Source: Emiliania huxleyi CCMP1516 (taxonomy: Eukaryota > Haptophyta > Isochrysidales > Noelaerhabdaceae). From it: 64,000 bases of DNA. The position numbers were made by a program, and so were the translations under genes. Each line of letters starts with the position of its first letter. The first letter of the stretch is position 1. Shown piece by piece: positions 42,671 through 52,789 of the stretch. Below the pieces are notes generated by a model. The model saw only the letters and a program-made list of their open reading frames with translations. It was not told the DNA's origin and made no database searches. The stretch lies in NCBI RefSeq assembly GCF_000372725.1, contig NW_005202428.1:915331-979330 (forward strand), written 5' to 3'.

Positions 42671-43375
42671 TCACAAACCCGACATGGAAGAGCGGCAAGA
42701 GTTGGGGCTGCGGCTACGGCTGCGGCTACGAGAGGGGCCGGGGTCGCGGGAGAGCCGCTGCGCCGCGTGGACGCGCCTACACCGCTCTTGCTCCGCTCGC
42801 CACCTCTCGCAAAGGATTAAAGTCATAGCCATCACCTCCTCCGGCAAGTCCTTTTCGCCTATCTTGCCGTCCCTCCAATCCTGGAAGAGCTCGTCGTCAT
42901 AGCCGTATTGCATCACAGCCTGCTGCACTGCGTCGTGTACAACCCCTGCCACCCTATCCCGCGCCTCGGCGTCGGAAAAGTATTGGTCGAGCTCGGAGTC
43001 ATACTCGGAAGCAGGCGCAGACGGCCGCGGTGATTTGGCAGGCGGCGAGGAGGGGGAGGGGGAGCGCGGCGGTGCGCGCTCGTGCCTCCCGCTGGTGCCA
43101 GAAGGGCCAGCGCCCAGCGCGCTCAGCCTGTTCTTGTTCACCTTGGGAGAGGGGGATGGGGGTCCACCTCCCTTGGGTGCGGGCTGGCGGTCAGGCTTGC
43201 GCTTGACCGCCTTGCCCGGCGGCTTGCGGCCATGGTTCCTCATGGTGAACCTGTCCGGCATGCCGCCCTTCCCAACCCTGGTCCACCCCTCGGGCGACTC
43301 GTTGGGCTGGGGTTGCTGCACCTGTTGGTGCTGCGGGTGTGCCTGTGTTGTGTGTATCGCAGACGCAGTGTTAAT
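42671..43375 (-). CDS. Unassigned basic/acidic ORF
   Basis: The frame is open from about 43375 to a stop at 42671; the first ATG gives MPDRFTMRNHG. Composition: NESPEGWTRVGKGG near the start, a Lys/Pro-rich basic region, an acidic helix (SEYDSELDQYFSDAEARDRV, DDELFQDWRDGKIGEKDLPE), and an (RS)4 tail. No domain recognised. A ~200-bp dispersed repeat (43399-43590) lies immediately upstream, so this may be part of a repeat-associated protein family. Confidence 0.4.
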   Translation of the reverse strand: MNTASAIHTTQAHPQHQQVQQPQPNESPEGWTRVGKGGMPDRFTMRNHGRKPPGKAVKRKPDRQPAPKGGGPPSPSPKVNKNRLSALGAGPSGTSGRHERAPPRSPSPSSPPAKSPRPSAPASEYDSELDQYFSDAEARDRVAGVVHDAVQQAVMQYGYDDELFQDWRDGKIGEKDLPEEVMAMTLILCERWRAEQERCRRVHAAQRLSRDPGPSRSRSRSRSPNSCRSSMSGL

Positions 43376-43398
43376 TTAAGGGGAAACCCGGTACGCGG

Positions 43399-43590
43399 GG
43401 CCAACCCTCGGAGACCCGTGTTTAGTTTATGGCCCCTTCCCTGCGAACGCGCACCCCCCAGGGCTAGGGCTCTCTAGCCCGTAACCCGATGCCAATCATC
43501 CGGCCCGCTGGGTGCGCTTCTCAGTCCCCGGCCCGCTGTGGCGGGGTGTGCGGTTATACTGACTGCACTCCAAGTGCTCCAAGTGCGGGC
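43399..43590 (+). repeat. ~200-bp dispersed repeat, copy 2
   Basis: See 30610-30810. This copy continues at its right end directly into GGGCACGGGACTGGCGCGCA (43586 onward), the start of the other dispersed repeat, so the two families can be joined. Confidence 0.85.
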
Positions 43591-43713
43591 ACGGGACTGG
43601 CGCGCACTGGCACTAACGAGAAATAGCGCGGTGGTCCAAGTGGTCCAAGTGCTCCCACACGCTGCGGGCGTCGAGGGGGTGGGCGGACGAGACAACGGGC
43701 CGTCTGCTGCCAG

Positions 43714-44390
43714 TTGTTCACCGCGCTTGACCGCCCGCACAACTGCGTGGGCACGCTGGGACGCTCTCGGACTACCCTTTGGGAAAGAAATCTCCGAGCT
43801 AAGAAATCGGTGCTTAGGAGGAGGACTACGAGATTGGCGGGAGAACGCACGACGACGCCAACACCGACAGCTCCAGGCCGCCGACGAGGGAGCAACGAAG
43901 TTCGCTGCTGCTCAGTCTGCAAAAGGACGGAGCGGCGCCGGCGCGAGCAGCGACGGCGGACCTCCGTGCGGCCAAGGCGCAGCTGAGCCACGCCACCGCC
44001 GCCAAGTCGGATCTGCAGGAGCGGCTTGTGCGCGCAGAGGCCGTGGCGGAGCATGCAAAGCAAGCCGCCGCGAGCGCCGAGGAGCTGCGCAGGAAGCAAG
44101 AGTCGGAGGCACTGCAGCTGATTCGTGCGAGGGATGAGCTGGACGACCTTCAGTCGGCGAAGGATGAGGAGATCTCGGAGATGAATGACCAGCTCTACGA
44201 GAAGACGCAGCTGCTTGAGGCGGCGGAGGAGACCGTGGCTGCGTTGCAGGCGGAAGCACACACGTTGAGAGAAGAAGTTGAGGGCCAGAGGAGCGCCACG
44301 GCGCAGGTGCAGAGGTTGCAGCAGGAGCTAGCAGAGGAGAGGGAGGAGAAGGAGCGGCTGAGCAGGCTTCTCCAGCAGGCGATTGGATGA
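43714..44390 (+). CDS. Coiled-coil protein
   Basis: The plus frame ending with TGA at 44388-44390 is a heptad-rich helix for at least 150 residues: LRAAKAQLSHATAAKSDLQE, RRKQESEALQLIRARDELDD, QLLEAAEETVAALQAEAHTL, LQQELAEEREEKERLSRLLQ. An upstream exon in another frame (LRAKKSVLRRRTTRLAGE) is plausible. The start codon was not determined. Likely a structural or tethering protein; no family assigned. Confidence 0.5.
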
Positions 44391-45024
44391 GGAGACATGT
44401 TCACTGCCACAGTAGTCTCCATCGTGGTGGCTGATGCCGAGCCGGGAGAGGAGCGAGAGCTCCCAGCGACGCGCGTCGCAGCGTCGGCCGCGCGCTCCCC
44501 CCCCGCCGCGCGCCGCGTCCCCCGCTCGGCGCTCGGCGTTGCACTCGCCCAGCTAGAAAATCTATCTCTGCCTCGTCGGGATCCACGGGAATCGGGATGT
44601 GCTTCATGGTGTGTGTGTGTGGTGCAGCGTGGAGCGTGCAGCATACACATACGTAACGATTCGGAGTTTGTTTTCAGACTCATTCTCAACTCTTAAGTGG
44701 CAGTGTGTGTGGGGGACACCGGCCGACACCGCTCACCGCACACCGGCTGCTCTGTTGCTCTCACTGCTCACCACGCCGCCGCGGTCCCCGCTAAATAAAT
44801 AAATAAAACGGACACCTCTACTGTGAGATGGGTAAAAAGGAACAGGTCCCCGCCCTTGCGATGTTTGTGCAGGGTTCTTTGTGGGTGTGGTCCCCGCTGC
44901 GCGACGAAGCTCGAAGGGGATCACATTACACGCACGTACGTAGACCGTGGAATGCGGAAACACTCTGAGCTCGCAACACACACAGGGAACACTCAGCACA
45001 CCCTCACGAGGCCCTTAGCTAAAC
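44391..45024. other. Intergenic
   Basis: Minus strand 44607-44548 encodes MKHIPIPVDPDEAEIDFLAG and then a possible GC/GT donor, which could be the first exon of a small minus gene, but no continuation was found. TG and CA runs near 44608-44625 and 44700-44712. Confidence 0.35.
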
Positions 45025-47249
45025 TTACGTTTGCACAGGCTGCGGAGGCTGGCCAACCACCGACGGTCGTGCCCCCCTTTTCCTTGCCGCCGCCGCCGCC
45101 GCCAACTCTTGCGCGCATTCGAGTCGCCTCAACGCGCGGCGATGCTCGTCGCTATACTCGATCACAGTTGCGGCGCCGGCGGCCCGCAGGGAGGCGTGCA
45201 GCGCAGCCAGCTCCGCAGGGGCGAGCCAGCCTCGCGAGCCGGCGACGGCGACGAGGGCGTCGCTCGCGCGGCAGAGCGTGCGGGCAAGGGTTGCGTCCCG
45301 CACGCCTGGCAAGAGCACCTCGACCGCCTCGATCGCCTGCAGCGCGCCTCTTCGCTCGGCGCTGCAGAAGAGGTCGGTGCGCCCCAGTTTGGCGCGGCGT
45401 GCGTCCTCGCACGCCAGGGCGGAGAGGGCGGCCGCACACGCGCACAGCACGGCGGGCTGCGACCGGTGGACGCGCAAGGAGAGCCAGAGGAGGGGCAGGA
45501 GCTCGGCTTGCGCGAGGGTCGGCGTCAGCGAGTGGATCAGCGGCGAGGGCGAGGCGGCGTCCGCGGCGGCGTCCGCGGCGGACGCCGTTCCCGGCGCGCC
45601 GAGCAGAGCGAGCACTGCGCGCCAGCCGCACATGCTCACGGCGGCGTCGGCGGGCGAGTCAGAGCCGTGCTCGGCCACCGCCCGCAGCAGCAAGCGGAGG
45701 CCGCCGCCCTCCTCCAGCTGCCGCATCGCCGCCGCATGCGGGAGCAGAGCGCCGAGGGCGGCGCACGCGGCAGCCTGCAGCCTCGACGAGGAAGCGCCCG
45801 CAGAGCGGAACCGGTTCATCGCGCCGACGCATGCAGCGGCGGCGCCGGCGGTGGCGAGGGTCTCACCGAGAGCGGGCGAGCGGCGGGCGAGGGCGTGCAC
45901 GGCACCGCAGCAAGCGAGCTGCAGCCGGAGTGTGCTCGGGTGGTCGAGCATGCCTGAGGTATGAATACACCCAAGTATCGAGGGCGTCGCGTGAGTACAA
46001 GGGTTATGAGACGACGAATACAGCGGAGTGCGTGTCCTCTCGAGCGCTCGTCGGAACACACTGATCTGATTCCGCATCTAGGCGCGTGCGCCCGCCACGA
46101 CGAAGCCGGCCGCGGTGAAGGCAAAGTGAGACGCGACGCCGGCGGGCTCGCGCGAGGCAGCGGTCAGAGCGGCGACCGTGGCGGCCGCGGCGGCGATCAG
46201 CGGGGCGGACGGCGCGTGCGCCTGTGGCGCATGTCATGGACGTGTCATGGACGTGTCGCGGAAAGGTCACGGAAAGGTCTCGACCTGACGGCGCGTGCGC
46301 CATCGCGTCGCAGAGGCGCTGCAGCGCGCCGCACCGCTCGAGCGCCTCTCGCGCCGCGCCGTGCCATGGCTGGCAGCCTAAGGGAGGTCCCGGTGGCGGT
46401 GCGGGCAAGGCTACCTAGGGAGACGCTGGCTGGCGCACGGCGGGCGGGAGCACCACAGCTCAACGCGCACAGGGCGCGGCAGGCGGCGGCGGCAGCCTCG
46501 TGGCCAGTGGGCGGCCCCGAGAGGGTGGCTCGCAGGCCGCCCGCCGGCTGCACCGCCCGCCTAAGCGCAGCGGTGAGCGCCTCGGCCGCGCCAGCGACCA
46601 CGAGCTCCGCCTGCGCGCTGGTCGCCTCTCCTCCCTCTGAGAGGGATGCGATGCGCTCCGCGGCGGCGCGCTGCAGCGCACCATTGGAGAGGTGGGCGCG
46701 CAGGATGGCGAGAGCCGTGCGGCTGCCCGCGGTCGGCAGCGCAGCGACGCACTCGGCCGCAGGAGTGGCCGTCGCGGTGAAGGGCGGCGGCTGCAGAAAG
46801 GCGAGGAGCGGCGCCGGCGCCGGTGAGCCGGCCGCACGCGCGGTCACGTCGCGTAGGTACTGCTGCAGCTCGTGCCGGCGCAGCAGCTCCGCCCGGGCGG
46901 AGAGCAGGCTGAAGGGCAGCGCCGACGCGGCGACCGGGAAGGCGTCGTCGAGCGCGAGGGCCGTGGCGAGTTCGCTGTGAAGCGCGACAAAGTCCGAGTA
47001 GCGCCGCTCCGTCTCAAGCGCGCCACCGCCGTCCAGGAGGGCGCGGACGGTGAAGGAACCGAAGCGGGCGCCCGACGAGTCGAGCCGCGTCTGCGCCTGC
47101 ACGATGGCCACGCGCTCGATGGCGGCGGGCGGCGGCAGCGCCGGCGGTGCCGCTGCTGGCGCGGCCGGAGCTGCTCGAGGTGCAGGGGCTGTGCTGCTCG
47201 CCGCCAGGACCTCGTCGAGCTCGTCGAGGAGGCAAAGACCGGAGGACAT
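45025..47249 (-). CDS. PX-domain protein with armadillo/HEAT-like repeats
   Basis: The ATG at 47249 gives MSSGLCLLDELDEVLAASST and an Ala/Pro linker. A PX domain follows at ~44-150 (FGSFTVRALLDGGGALETER, then RYSDFVALHSELATAL, LLRRHELQQYLRDV); PX folds bind phosphoinositides, usually on endosomes. The following ~500 residues are Ala/Leu helical repeats of armadillo type (LAILRAHLSNGALQRAAAER, ACRALCALSCGAP, QAAACAALGALLPHAAAMRQ, LCACAAALSALACEDARRAK), ending PSVVGQPPQPVQT before a stop at 45025. At least three introns. One (45954-46091) has GC-AG borders and a body shared with an intron of the aspartyl protease at 56.7 kb. The C-terminal part could be a separate gene starting at the ATG at 46077, but splice phase favours one gene. 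Confidence 0.65.
45954..46091 (-). other. Introner-like intron (PX-ARM gene)
   Basis: 138 nt with GC at the donor and ACCTCAG at the acceptor. Its central ~85 nt aligns with the intron at 56648-56803 in the same orientation to the gene, including ACTCCGCTGTAT, CCCT(T/C)GTACTCACGCG and TC(G/A)ATAC. Confidence 0.7.
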
Positions 47250-47577
47250 ATCCGTGTTTTGTGTGCGACCAGACCGACAAGGGTCGCACCCCGGGAAAGA
47301 ATTCTTATCGGCCGGATCGTCCTTACAAGATCCTGCTCGTGCAGGTGGGGACCCTGTCCTTCTCCCACCCCTCATTTGGCGTGCCCCTTTTATTTATTTA
47401 TTTCTGGCGTGCCGGTTTCTTTTTCTTTCTTTCTGGCGCGCACTGGCACCAAGGAACCTAGGCACCAACACAGGTACACCACGGGGCGACCCATGCGAGA
47501 ACGGAGAATTTATCCTAGCCCGTGTCGTGTCCAGTTTGGTTAATTGTTTTTACTTTGCCGCCGGGCAGTAGTTACAA
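47250..47577. other. Divergent promoter region with dispersed repeat
   Basis: Lies between the PX-ARM and LRR genes. 47425-47500 carries TTTCTTTCTTTCTGGCGCGC and CACTGGCACCAAGG...CACCAACACAGGTACACCAC, a diverged copy of the 27.0-kb repeat. Confidence 0.65.
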
Positions 47578-48375
47578 ATGCTCGGCCGCAGGAGCTCTCG
47601 CAAGGCTCCTGCCGTGAGCGCGCGAGACGCTCCGGCGCTCGCAGCGCAGGCTGCTGCCGCCGAGTTGGCGCGGTTGGCGGCACGGCGAGCTGCTCTGCAA
47701 TCGCAGCCCGTGGCCAGGAAGAATCCGAGAGTCATCCTCCGCCCTAACGAGCCATGGCTTCTGGAGCTGGACGACGACACGTTTGGTGCACTGTGCGCCG
47801 CGGTGCTGTGTCCTCTCGACCCAAGAGGCGCCGGCAGGCTTGCCTCGTGCTGCCGCGCCCTACGAGAGCGGCTGCGAGCGCCACTCGCGGCGCTGCAGGC
47901 CGAGAACCGCGGCGTGCGGAGCCTTTGCGCCAAGGCGGGCTCCACCTGCGCGGCGTTGCTCGTGGCTACGCGGCTGGTGTGGGGGCAGAGGAGCCTCAGC
48001 GATGCAGACGCGGCGGCGCTCGCCTCGCTTGCGCGCAGAAAGCAGCTTGAGCGGCTCACGTACCTCGGCCTCCCTCAGAATCGGATCTCGGACGGCGGCG
48101 TGTGCGCGCTGGCGGCGGCGCTCCGCGGCGGCAGCATGCGTCGCCTCAAAGTGCTCGACCTCTCTGGCAACCGCGTCGGGGCGGAGGGCCGGCGGGCGCT
48201 CGGAAACGCGCTGGAGGCGCCGGGGGCGCTGCCCTCGCTCATCAGCCTGAGCCTCAACAACGCCGCGGGCGAGCGGCGCCTGACGCTCGAAGAGGCGAAG
48301 GTTCTCGCGCAGCAGAGTGCGCACGCGCAGAGGCACAAGCGGCTGCTGAGCGCCAAGGGGCTGGTCCCACAGTGA
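47578..48375 (+). CDS. Leucine-rich-repeat (RNI-like) protein
   Basis: Intron-free, ATG 47578 to TGA 48373-48375, 265 residues. The N-terminal ~60 residues are Ala/Arg-rich. Then a segment reminiscent of an F-box-like helix pair (CPLDPRGAGRLASCCRALRE), followed by ribonuclease-inhibitor-type leucine-rich repeats: LERLTYLGLPQNRISDGGVC, LKVLDLSGNRVGAEGRRALG, LPSLISLSLNN. Only about three full repeats, so a small horseshoe. Probably a protein-interaction module; partners unknown. Confidence 0.8.
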   Translation: MLGRRSSRKAPAVSARDAPALAAQAAAAELARLAARRAALQSQPVARKNPRVILRPNEPWLLELDDDTFGALCAAVLCPLDPRGAGRLASCCRALRERLRAPLAALQAENRGVRSLCAKAGSTCAALLVATRLVWGQRSLSDADAAALASLARRKQLERLTYLGLPQNRISDGGVCALAAALRGGSMRRLKVLDLSGNRVGAEGRRALGNALEAPGALPSLISLSLNNAAGERRLTLEEAKVLAQQSAHAQRHKRLLSAKGLVPQ

Positions 48376-49069
48376 CAGAGTGTGACTCACCAGAGCGTGA
48401 CGGAGTGCGATCCCTAGGAAAGTATACTACTTCCACTAGAGCCCCCCGTGGTGTTGCGACGCGCCGCCCGCCGGCCGCCGGCGCCGCGGTTATGTGAGCC
48501 TCGAGGTGTGGGGTATAAAAGTTGAGAGCAGGGTGTGGGGAGCGCGCCGGGGCGCCTGCACAGGGCGCGGGGCGCGCTATCCTGAGCCGGGACTTGAGCG
48601 GGAGTGGGTTTAACAAAATCCGCAGGAACCCACCGCGGCGGCGCGGCGTCGCCGGCGGTCGCGGCCAAACACTGACGACAGAGAGTGTCGCGCGTCCTCG
48701 TCACACACCGACGCGCTCCTGGGGCCCTGGGGGCTGGAGTCCGAACGCAACGCCTCTCAGGTGCACGGGTCCCCCGGCCCCCACCCCTTCCCCTCCTGCC
48801 GCCCTCGCCCCCGAGGCAAGCATCTTGCGCCCCGTCCCGTCGTCCAGGGAGAGATCGCGCCCCATCCCGCCCCCGACCGACGGCCACCTCGACGCGGATG
48901 CGGCGCCTGTGCTGCCCGCAGTACCGCCCACGGGGACCGGTGCCTCGCGTCGGCCGAAGTCGCTTCGCCCGTCTCTCATTCGCCGGGGCGGCCCCCCGGC
49001 TCCGACCCCTTGACCGCGTCCTATGCGCACCGATCAGAGGCGAGAGGAGTCGGGGCTGTGCATCGTGAA
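48376..49069. other. Intergenic
   Basis: GC-rich, open in several frames by composition. Nothing recognisable. An AT-poor stretch with CCCC-rich words lies at 48770-48870. Confidence 0.4.
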
Positions 49070-51140
49070 CTAGCACGTCCCGGCCGAGGCTCCGGCAGGG
49101 GCGGCGGCGAGGGTGGAGAGGCGGGCGGGGAAGGCGGCGGAGGCAGCCAGTTCTAGGAGGGCGGCGGCGGCGGCGGCGGCGACGGCGGCGGTGAGGGTGG
49201 CGGAGATGGTGGCGGAGATGGTGGCGGAGATGGTGGCGGAGATGGTGGCGGTGAGGGTGGCGGTGAGGGTGGGGGAGGGTATGCGTGGCGATGAGAGGTG
49301 TCGGCGGGCGGTGCGGATCCTGGTCACTCGAGGAGCGCCCGTCTGCTGATCTCGGCTGATCTCGGCTAATCTCGGCTGATCTCGAGGTCACCTCGAGGAG
49401 CGCCTTGCGCTGCCGCTCCTCCTCCTCCTCCGCCGCGACACGAATCGCCTCCTTCTTCGCGGCCTGCGCCCGGCGGAGGGAGGGAGTGTGCTCGGAAGTG
49501 CCTCGAGAGTGTCTCGAGAGTGTCTCGAGAGTTGTACGTGTCTCACATCGATGAAGCGTCAACTAGCAGGAGGAGGGAGGAGGAGGCAGGGGTTCTTCCT
49601 TCCAGCGCCTGCGTCTTGCGCATCAGCTAACTTGGGCGAGTCCCGGCTAGTCTCCGCTAGTCTCCGCTAGTCTCGGCTATAGTCGCGGCGCCTGCGTCTC
49701 GCTCATCAGCCGCGCGCAGTCGGCGGGCGAGAGGAGGAGCACGTCCCCGCCGGCGGGGGGCTCGGACCCTGCGCCCGAGCCGGGGGTGCACGCGCGGGTG
49801 AGGGGGGAGCAGCGGAAGACGGCTCCGTGTACATCTATCTCGCCGGTGGAGGTGAAGGCGGCAGGGAGGGTGATGGGAGGATGGGGCGGGGAGGGAGGGT
49901 GATGGAGATCAGAGCGGAGAGGCGGCCGACGATGCATCTTGCCTCCTCCCCGCCCCTCCCCCTCCCCCTCCCCCTCTCCCTCTCTCTCTCCCCGGGGGGC
50001 GCGCGCCGTCGGCGAGCGGGTGGCACATCTCGCGGTACAGATTCTCGAGCATCGCTCGCTGCGCAGACGGGCCAGGCGGGGGCGTGAGGTGGGGGTCACG
50101 GAGAGGCAGCTGGTGAGGGCGTCGGCGGAGGCAGAGGTCGCAAGGGAGTGGCTCGGAGGTGGCTAGCACGACTCTGGCCGCCATCAGGCAAGCGGGCGTG
50201 GCACGGCGCGGCTTCTCCCGAGGGTGACCTTCTCCAAGGGTGACCTCGTTCTGACCTCTTTCTCCCCCCAAGGTGACCTGCAGTGTGCCGACCGTGTCGG
50301 CGTCCCAGTTCGGGAACTTGGCGCGCAGCTCCGCCGAGCGCGCGGCGGCAGGGGCAGCCCGCTCCGCGAGGAAGGTCAGCTTTCCTGCGCAGCGGCGGCG
50401 GCGGCGCGGTGGCGGACCAGGACTGGCCTCTGGCGGGTAGGGCGTCAGAGCGGACGGGCCGAAGGGTGGGCGGGGCGGGCGGTGGCGCCGAGCATGGCAG
50501 GCTTCTTGGAGAGCTCGACGGCGGCGTCGGCGAAGCCGGCGGCGGTCACCTCCTCGCCCAGCTTCATCAGCTCGATCGTCTTCTTGAGCTGCTGAATCGC
50601 CGGCACACCGAGCGGCTTGTCGTTGACGAGCGCCGTCACAAACTTTGTGAACATGCGCTCGCGAAAGGAGCCCGGCCCCAGCTGCTGGCGGAAGGAGCGG
50701 ACGGTGGCGGCCATCTCGGCGTCGTTGCCCAGGTACGCCATCATCGTCGCGGCAAAGTCGGCCAGCAGCTGCTCCACCTTCTGCTTGTACAGCCGCTTGG
50801 ACTGGATGCCGACCGCAGCCGCCGTCGCGAGGACCGTGAGGCCGATGAAGGGCGTGCGAGCGCGCTGCGCGAGGCTCGGCGGCTCGGGCACCGCGGCGCT
50901 CGGGGGCGGCACCCCCACCGCGGTCTCCGACTCCTGCTGCTGCTGCGGCGCGGTGAGGCTGCCGACAGCAGAGCGTTGAGCCACGAGCTCGACGCGCACC
51001 CGCGGCGCCGGTTCGTCCGAAGCGGCCATTCGCAAGAGCGGACGGCTCTGCTGGCGCGACAGCTCGAGCGGCACAGTCGGCGACGCCGACGGCAAGAAGG
51101 CGGCCGACGCCGTGGAAGACGCGAGCCAGAACGAGATCAT
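49070..51140 (-). CDS. Plastid-targeted protein, unassigned (multi-exon)
   Basis: The ATG at 51140 begins MISFWLASSTASA/AFLPSAS, a signal peptide with an ASAAF junction followed by a Ser/Arg/Pro transit-like region, typical of red-lineage secondary plastids. After a membrane helix (IGLTVLATAAAVGI) comes a helical domain: YKQKVEQLLADFAATMMAYL, RSFRQQLGPGSFRERMFTKF, VPAIQQLKKTIELMKLGEEV. Later exons read KLTFLAERAAPAAARSAELR, AKFPNWDADTVGTLQ, AMLENLYREMCHPL, EIDVHGAVFRCSPLTRAC, GGDVLLLSPADCARLMSETQ and AQAAKKEAIRVAAEEEEERQ. Introns contain GGCTAGTCTCC/GATCTCGGCT repeats (49335-49385, 49640-49680). A 12-nt tandem repeat (GAGATGGTGGCG) near 49200-49260 lies in or after the last exon. An anchored helical protein of the plastid envelope or thylakoid; I could not assign a family. 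Confidence 0.55.
49195..49275. repeat. 12-bp minisatellite GGTGGCGGAGAT / GGTGGCGGTGAG
   Basis: At least six tandem 12-nt units with two alternating variants. On the minus strand they read ATISATISAT or TLTATLTAT. Confidence 0.9.
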
Positions 51141-51436
51141 TGCCAAGCGCGCGACACTCTGCAATTTTTTTTTATTTTTATTTATTTAATAATATATAAA
51201 AAATTTAATAAAATAAAAAACTATTAGCAACTCCTCCGCGCGGCGACGAGGCAGCGAGACGATGAGATGCGTCGCAAAGATTCTCCCGAACACACAATTC
51301 ATGGTGCACTGCTGACAGGGGCGGCCGGCGGCGGCGGCGCGGTCGGCGGACGTGGCTGCGGTGCCGTCGTCGCCGGGGACCCCGCGGCGGGGGCTGGCAG
51401 CGCCGCCCGCTCCGGCTCGGACTCCATCTTGGACGC
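51141..51436. other. Intergenic with AT-rich tract
   Basis: 51165-51225 is a T/A-only stretch (TTTTTATTTATTTAATAATA), which stands out sharply in this GC-rich region and lies at the promoter of the plastid gene. Confidence 0.6.
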
Positions 51437-52760
51437 CTAAAACCGGCTCGTGAGGTGGGTGCCGGTGTGATCGATAGCGCGGCCTAGCGTCCTCACCTCG
51501 AGGGGCGGAATGGAGAGAGTCGATGAAGACGCCGACGCCCCGCTCGACCGGAGCGGCTGCGGCTTGAGCTCACGGAAGATCCAAGCCACACACGCCTCTG
51601 TGCCGAACTCGTGCAGCGCTGCGCGCACGGCGTGCGAGGTCGGATAGCCCATCGCCCGCAGGGAGTGAACCACGGCCGGGTCAGGGACGAGCTGAACGGT
51701 GCCCGGGGCGGAGGCCGGGTCATGCGCGATCTGCACCTGCGAGCCGGGCATGCACTCGGCAGGCAGAGCTCGGAACCAGATGGACGTGCCGTTTGGCGCT
51801 GCGATCGTCAGCTGCTGCCCGAGTACCGCATCGGGAGGTATCGTCGCAAAGAAGTGGGACTGCTGCGGGGACTGTGGCTGCGGCTGCGGCTGTACTGGGG
51901 CCTGCAGCTGCGGTGCCGTGGCCGGGCTCTTGACCGCGTCAGAAGCGGAGGCAGCGGCCGCCTCGATAGCGGCCCGAAGCGCTCGCTGCGAGAGGCGGAA
52001 CCCGCGCTTGGTCCGCAGGACTCGCAGCGTGTCGCCCGGGTCCGCACCTGCGTCGAGCAGCAACTTCACGCACTTCGCGTGCCCGGCGGCGGCGGCAGCG
52101 GCGAGCGCGTCGCACGGGCGGCGGCCCGACGCGGTGGGTCGCGTGTCCACAGACGCGCCCGCCTGCAGCAGCTGCCTCACGGCGTCCGCACGGCCCTTCT
52201 TGCTCGCGATGAAGAGCGGCGTGCGCGCCCGCTCCATGGCCGACTCGGCCGGCATCTGCCAGTTCACAGGCGAACCCCCTTTCAGATGCGGCTGGAGGTC
52301 CTCGCCTCGAGCCGCCGCCCAGTAGAGGCGCGCGCCTTGAGCCGCCGCGACTTGCAGGTCAACCAAAGCAGCCGCCTCCTCCGCCTCCGCCGCCGCCGCC
52401 ACCCTCCTCACCTCCTCTGCCTCCGCCGCCGCCTCCGCCGCCGCTGCTGCCTCCACCACCCTCCTCACCTCCTCTTCCTCCGCCGCGTCCGCCGCCGCCG
52501 CCGCCGCCGCCGCCCTCCTCACCTCCTCTCCCACCGCCGCCTCCGCCACCTCCGCCGCCGCCGCCACCCTCCTCACCTCCTCTTCCACCGCCGCCGCCTC
52601 TTCCGCCTCCGCCGCCGCTGCCACCTTCCTCGCCTCCGCCGCCTCCGCCGCCTCCACCACCGCCAGCAACGACGTCTCGTCGACACCACCCGCCGCCTCT
52701 GCACACGCCTCCTCTGCCGCCTCCGCCGACGTCTCCGCCGCGAAGCGCCTTGCTATCTCC
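51437..52760 (-). CDS. Ankyrin-repeat protein with C-terminal UBA-like domain
   Basis: The minus frame to a stop at 51437 begins in an Ala/Glu-rich region built of (E)EEVRRVAAAAEA units (52720-52380). A small ankyrin array follows: RTPLFIASKKGRADAVRQLL, GRRPCDALAAAAAAGHAKCV, KLLLDAGADPGDTLRVL. After a Gln/Pro linker (QPQPQPQ) and an IPPDAVLGQQLTIAAPNGTS segment comes a UBA-type three-helix signature: VVHSLRAMGYPTSHAVRAAL then TEACVAWIFREL. UBA domains bind ubiquitin, so an ubiquitin-pathway adaptor is likely. No ATG in the 5' part of the frame; the first exon is undetermined and the open frame overlaps the O-fucosyltransferase-like gene on the other strand. Confidence 0.6.
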
Positions 52761-52789
52761 AACTCAAAGGGCTCAACTGCTAGTGCGGC

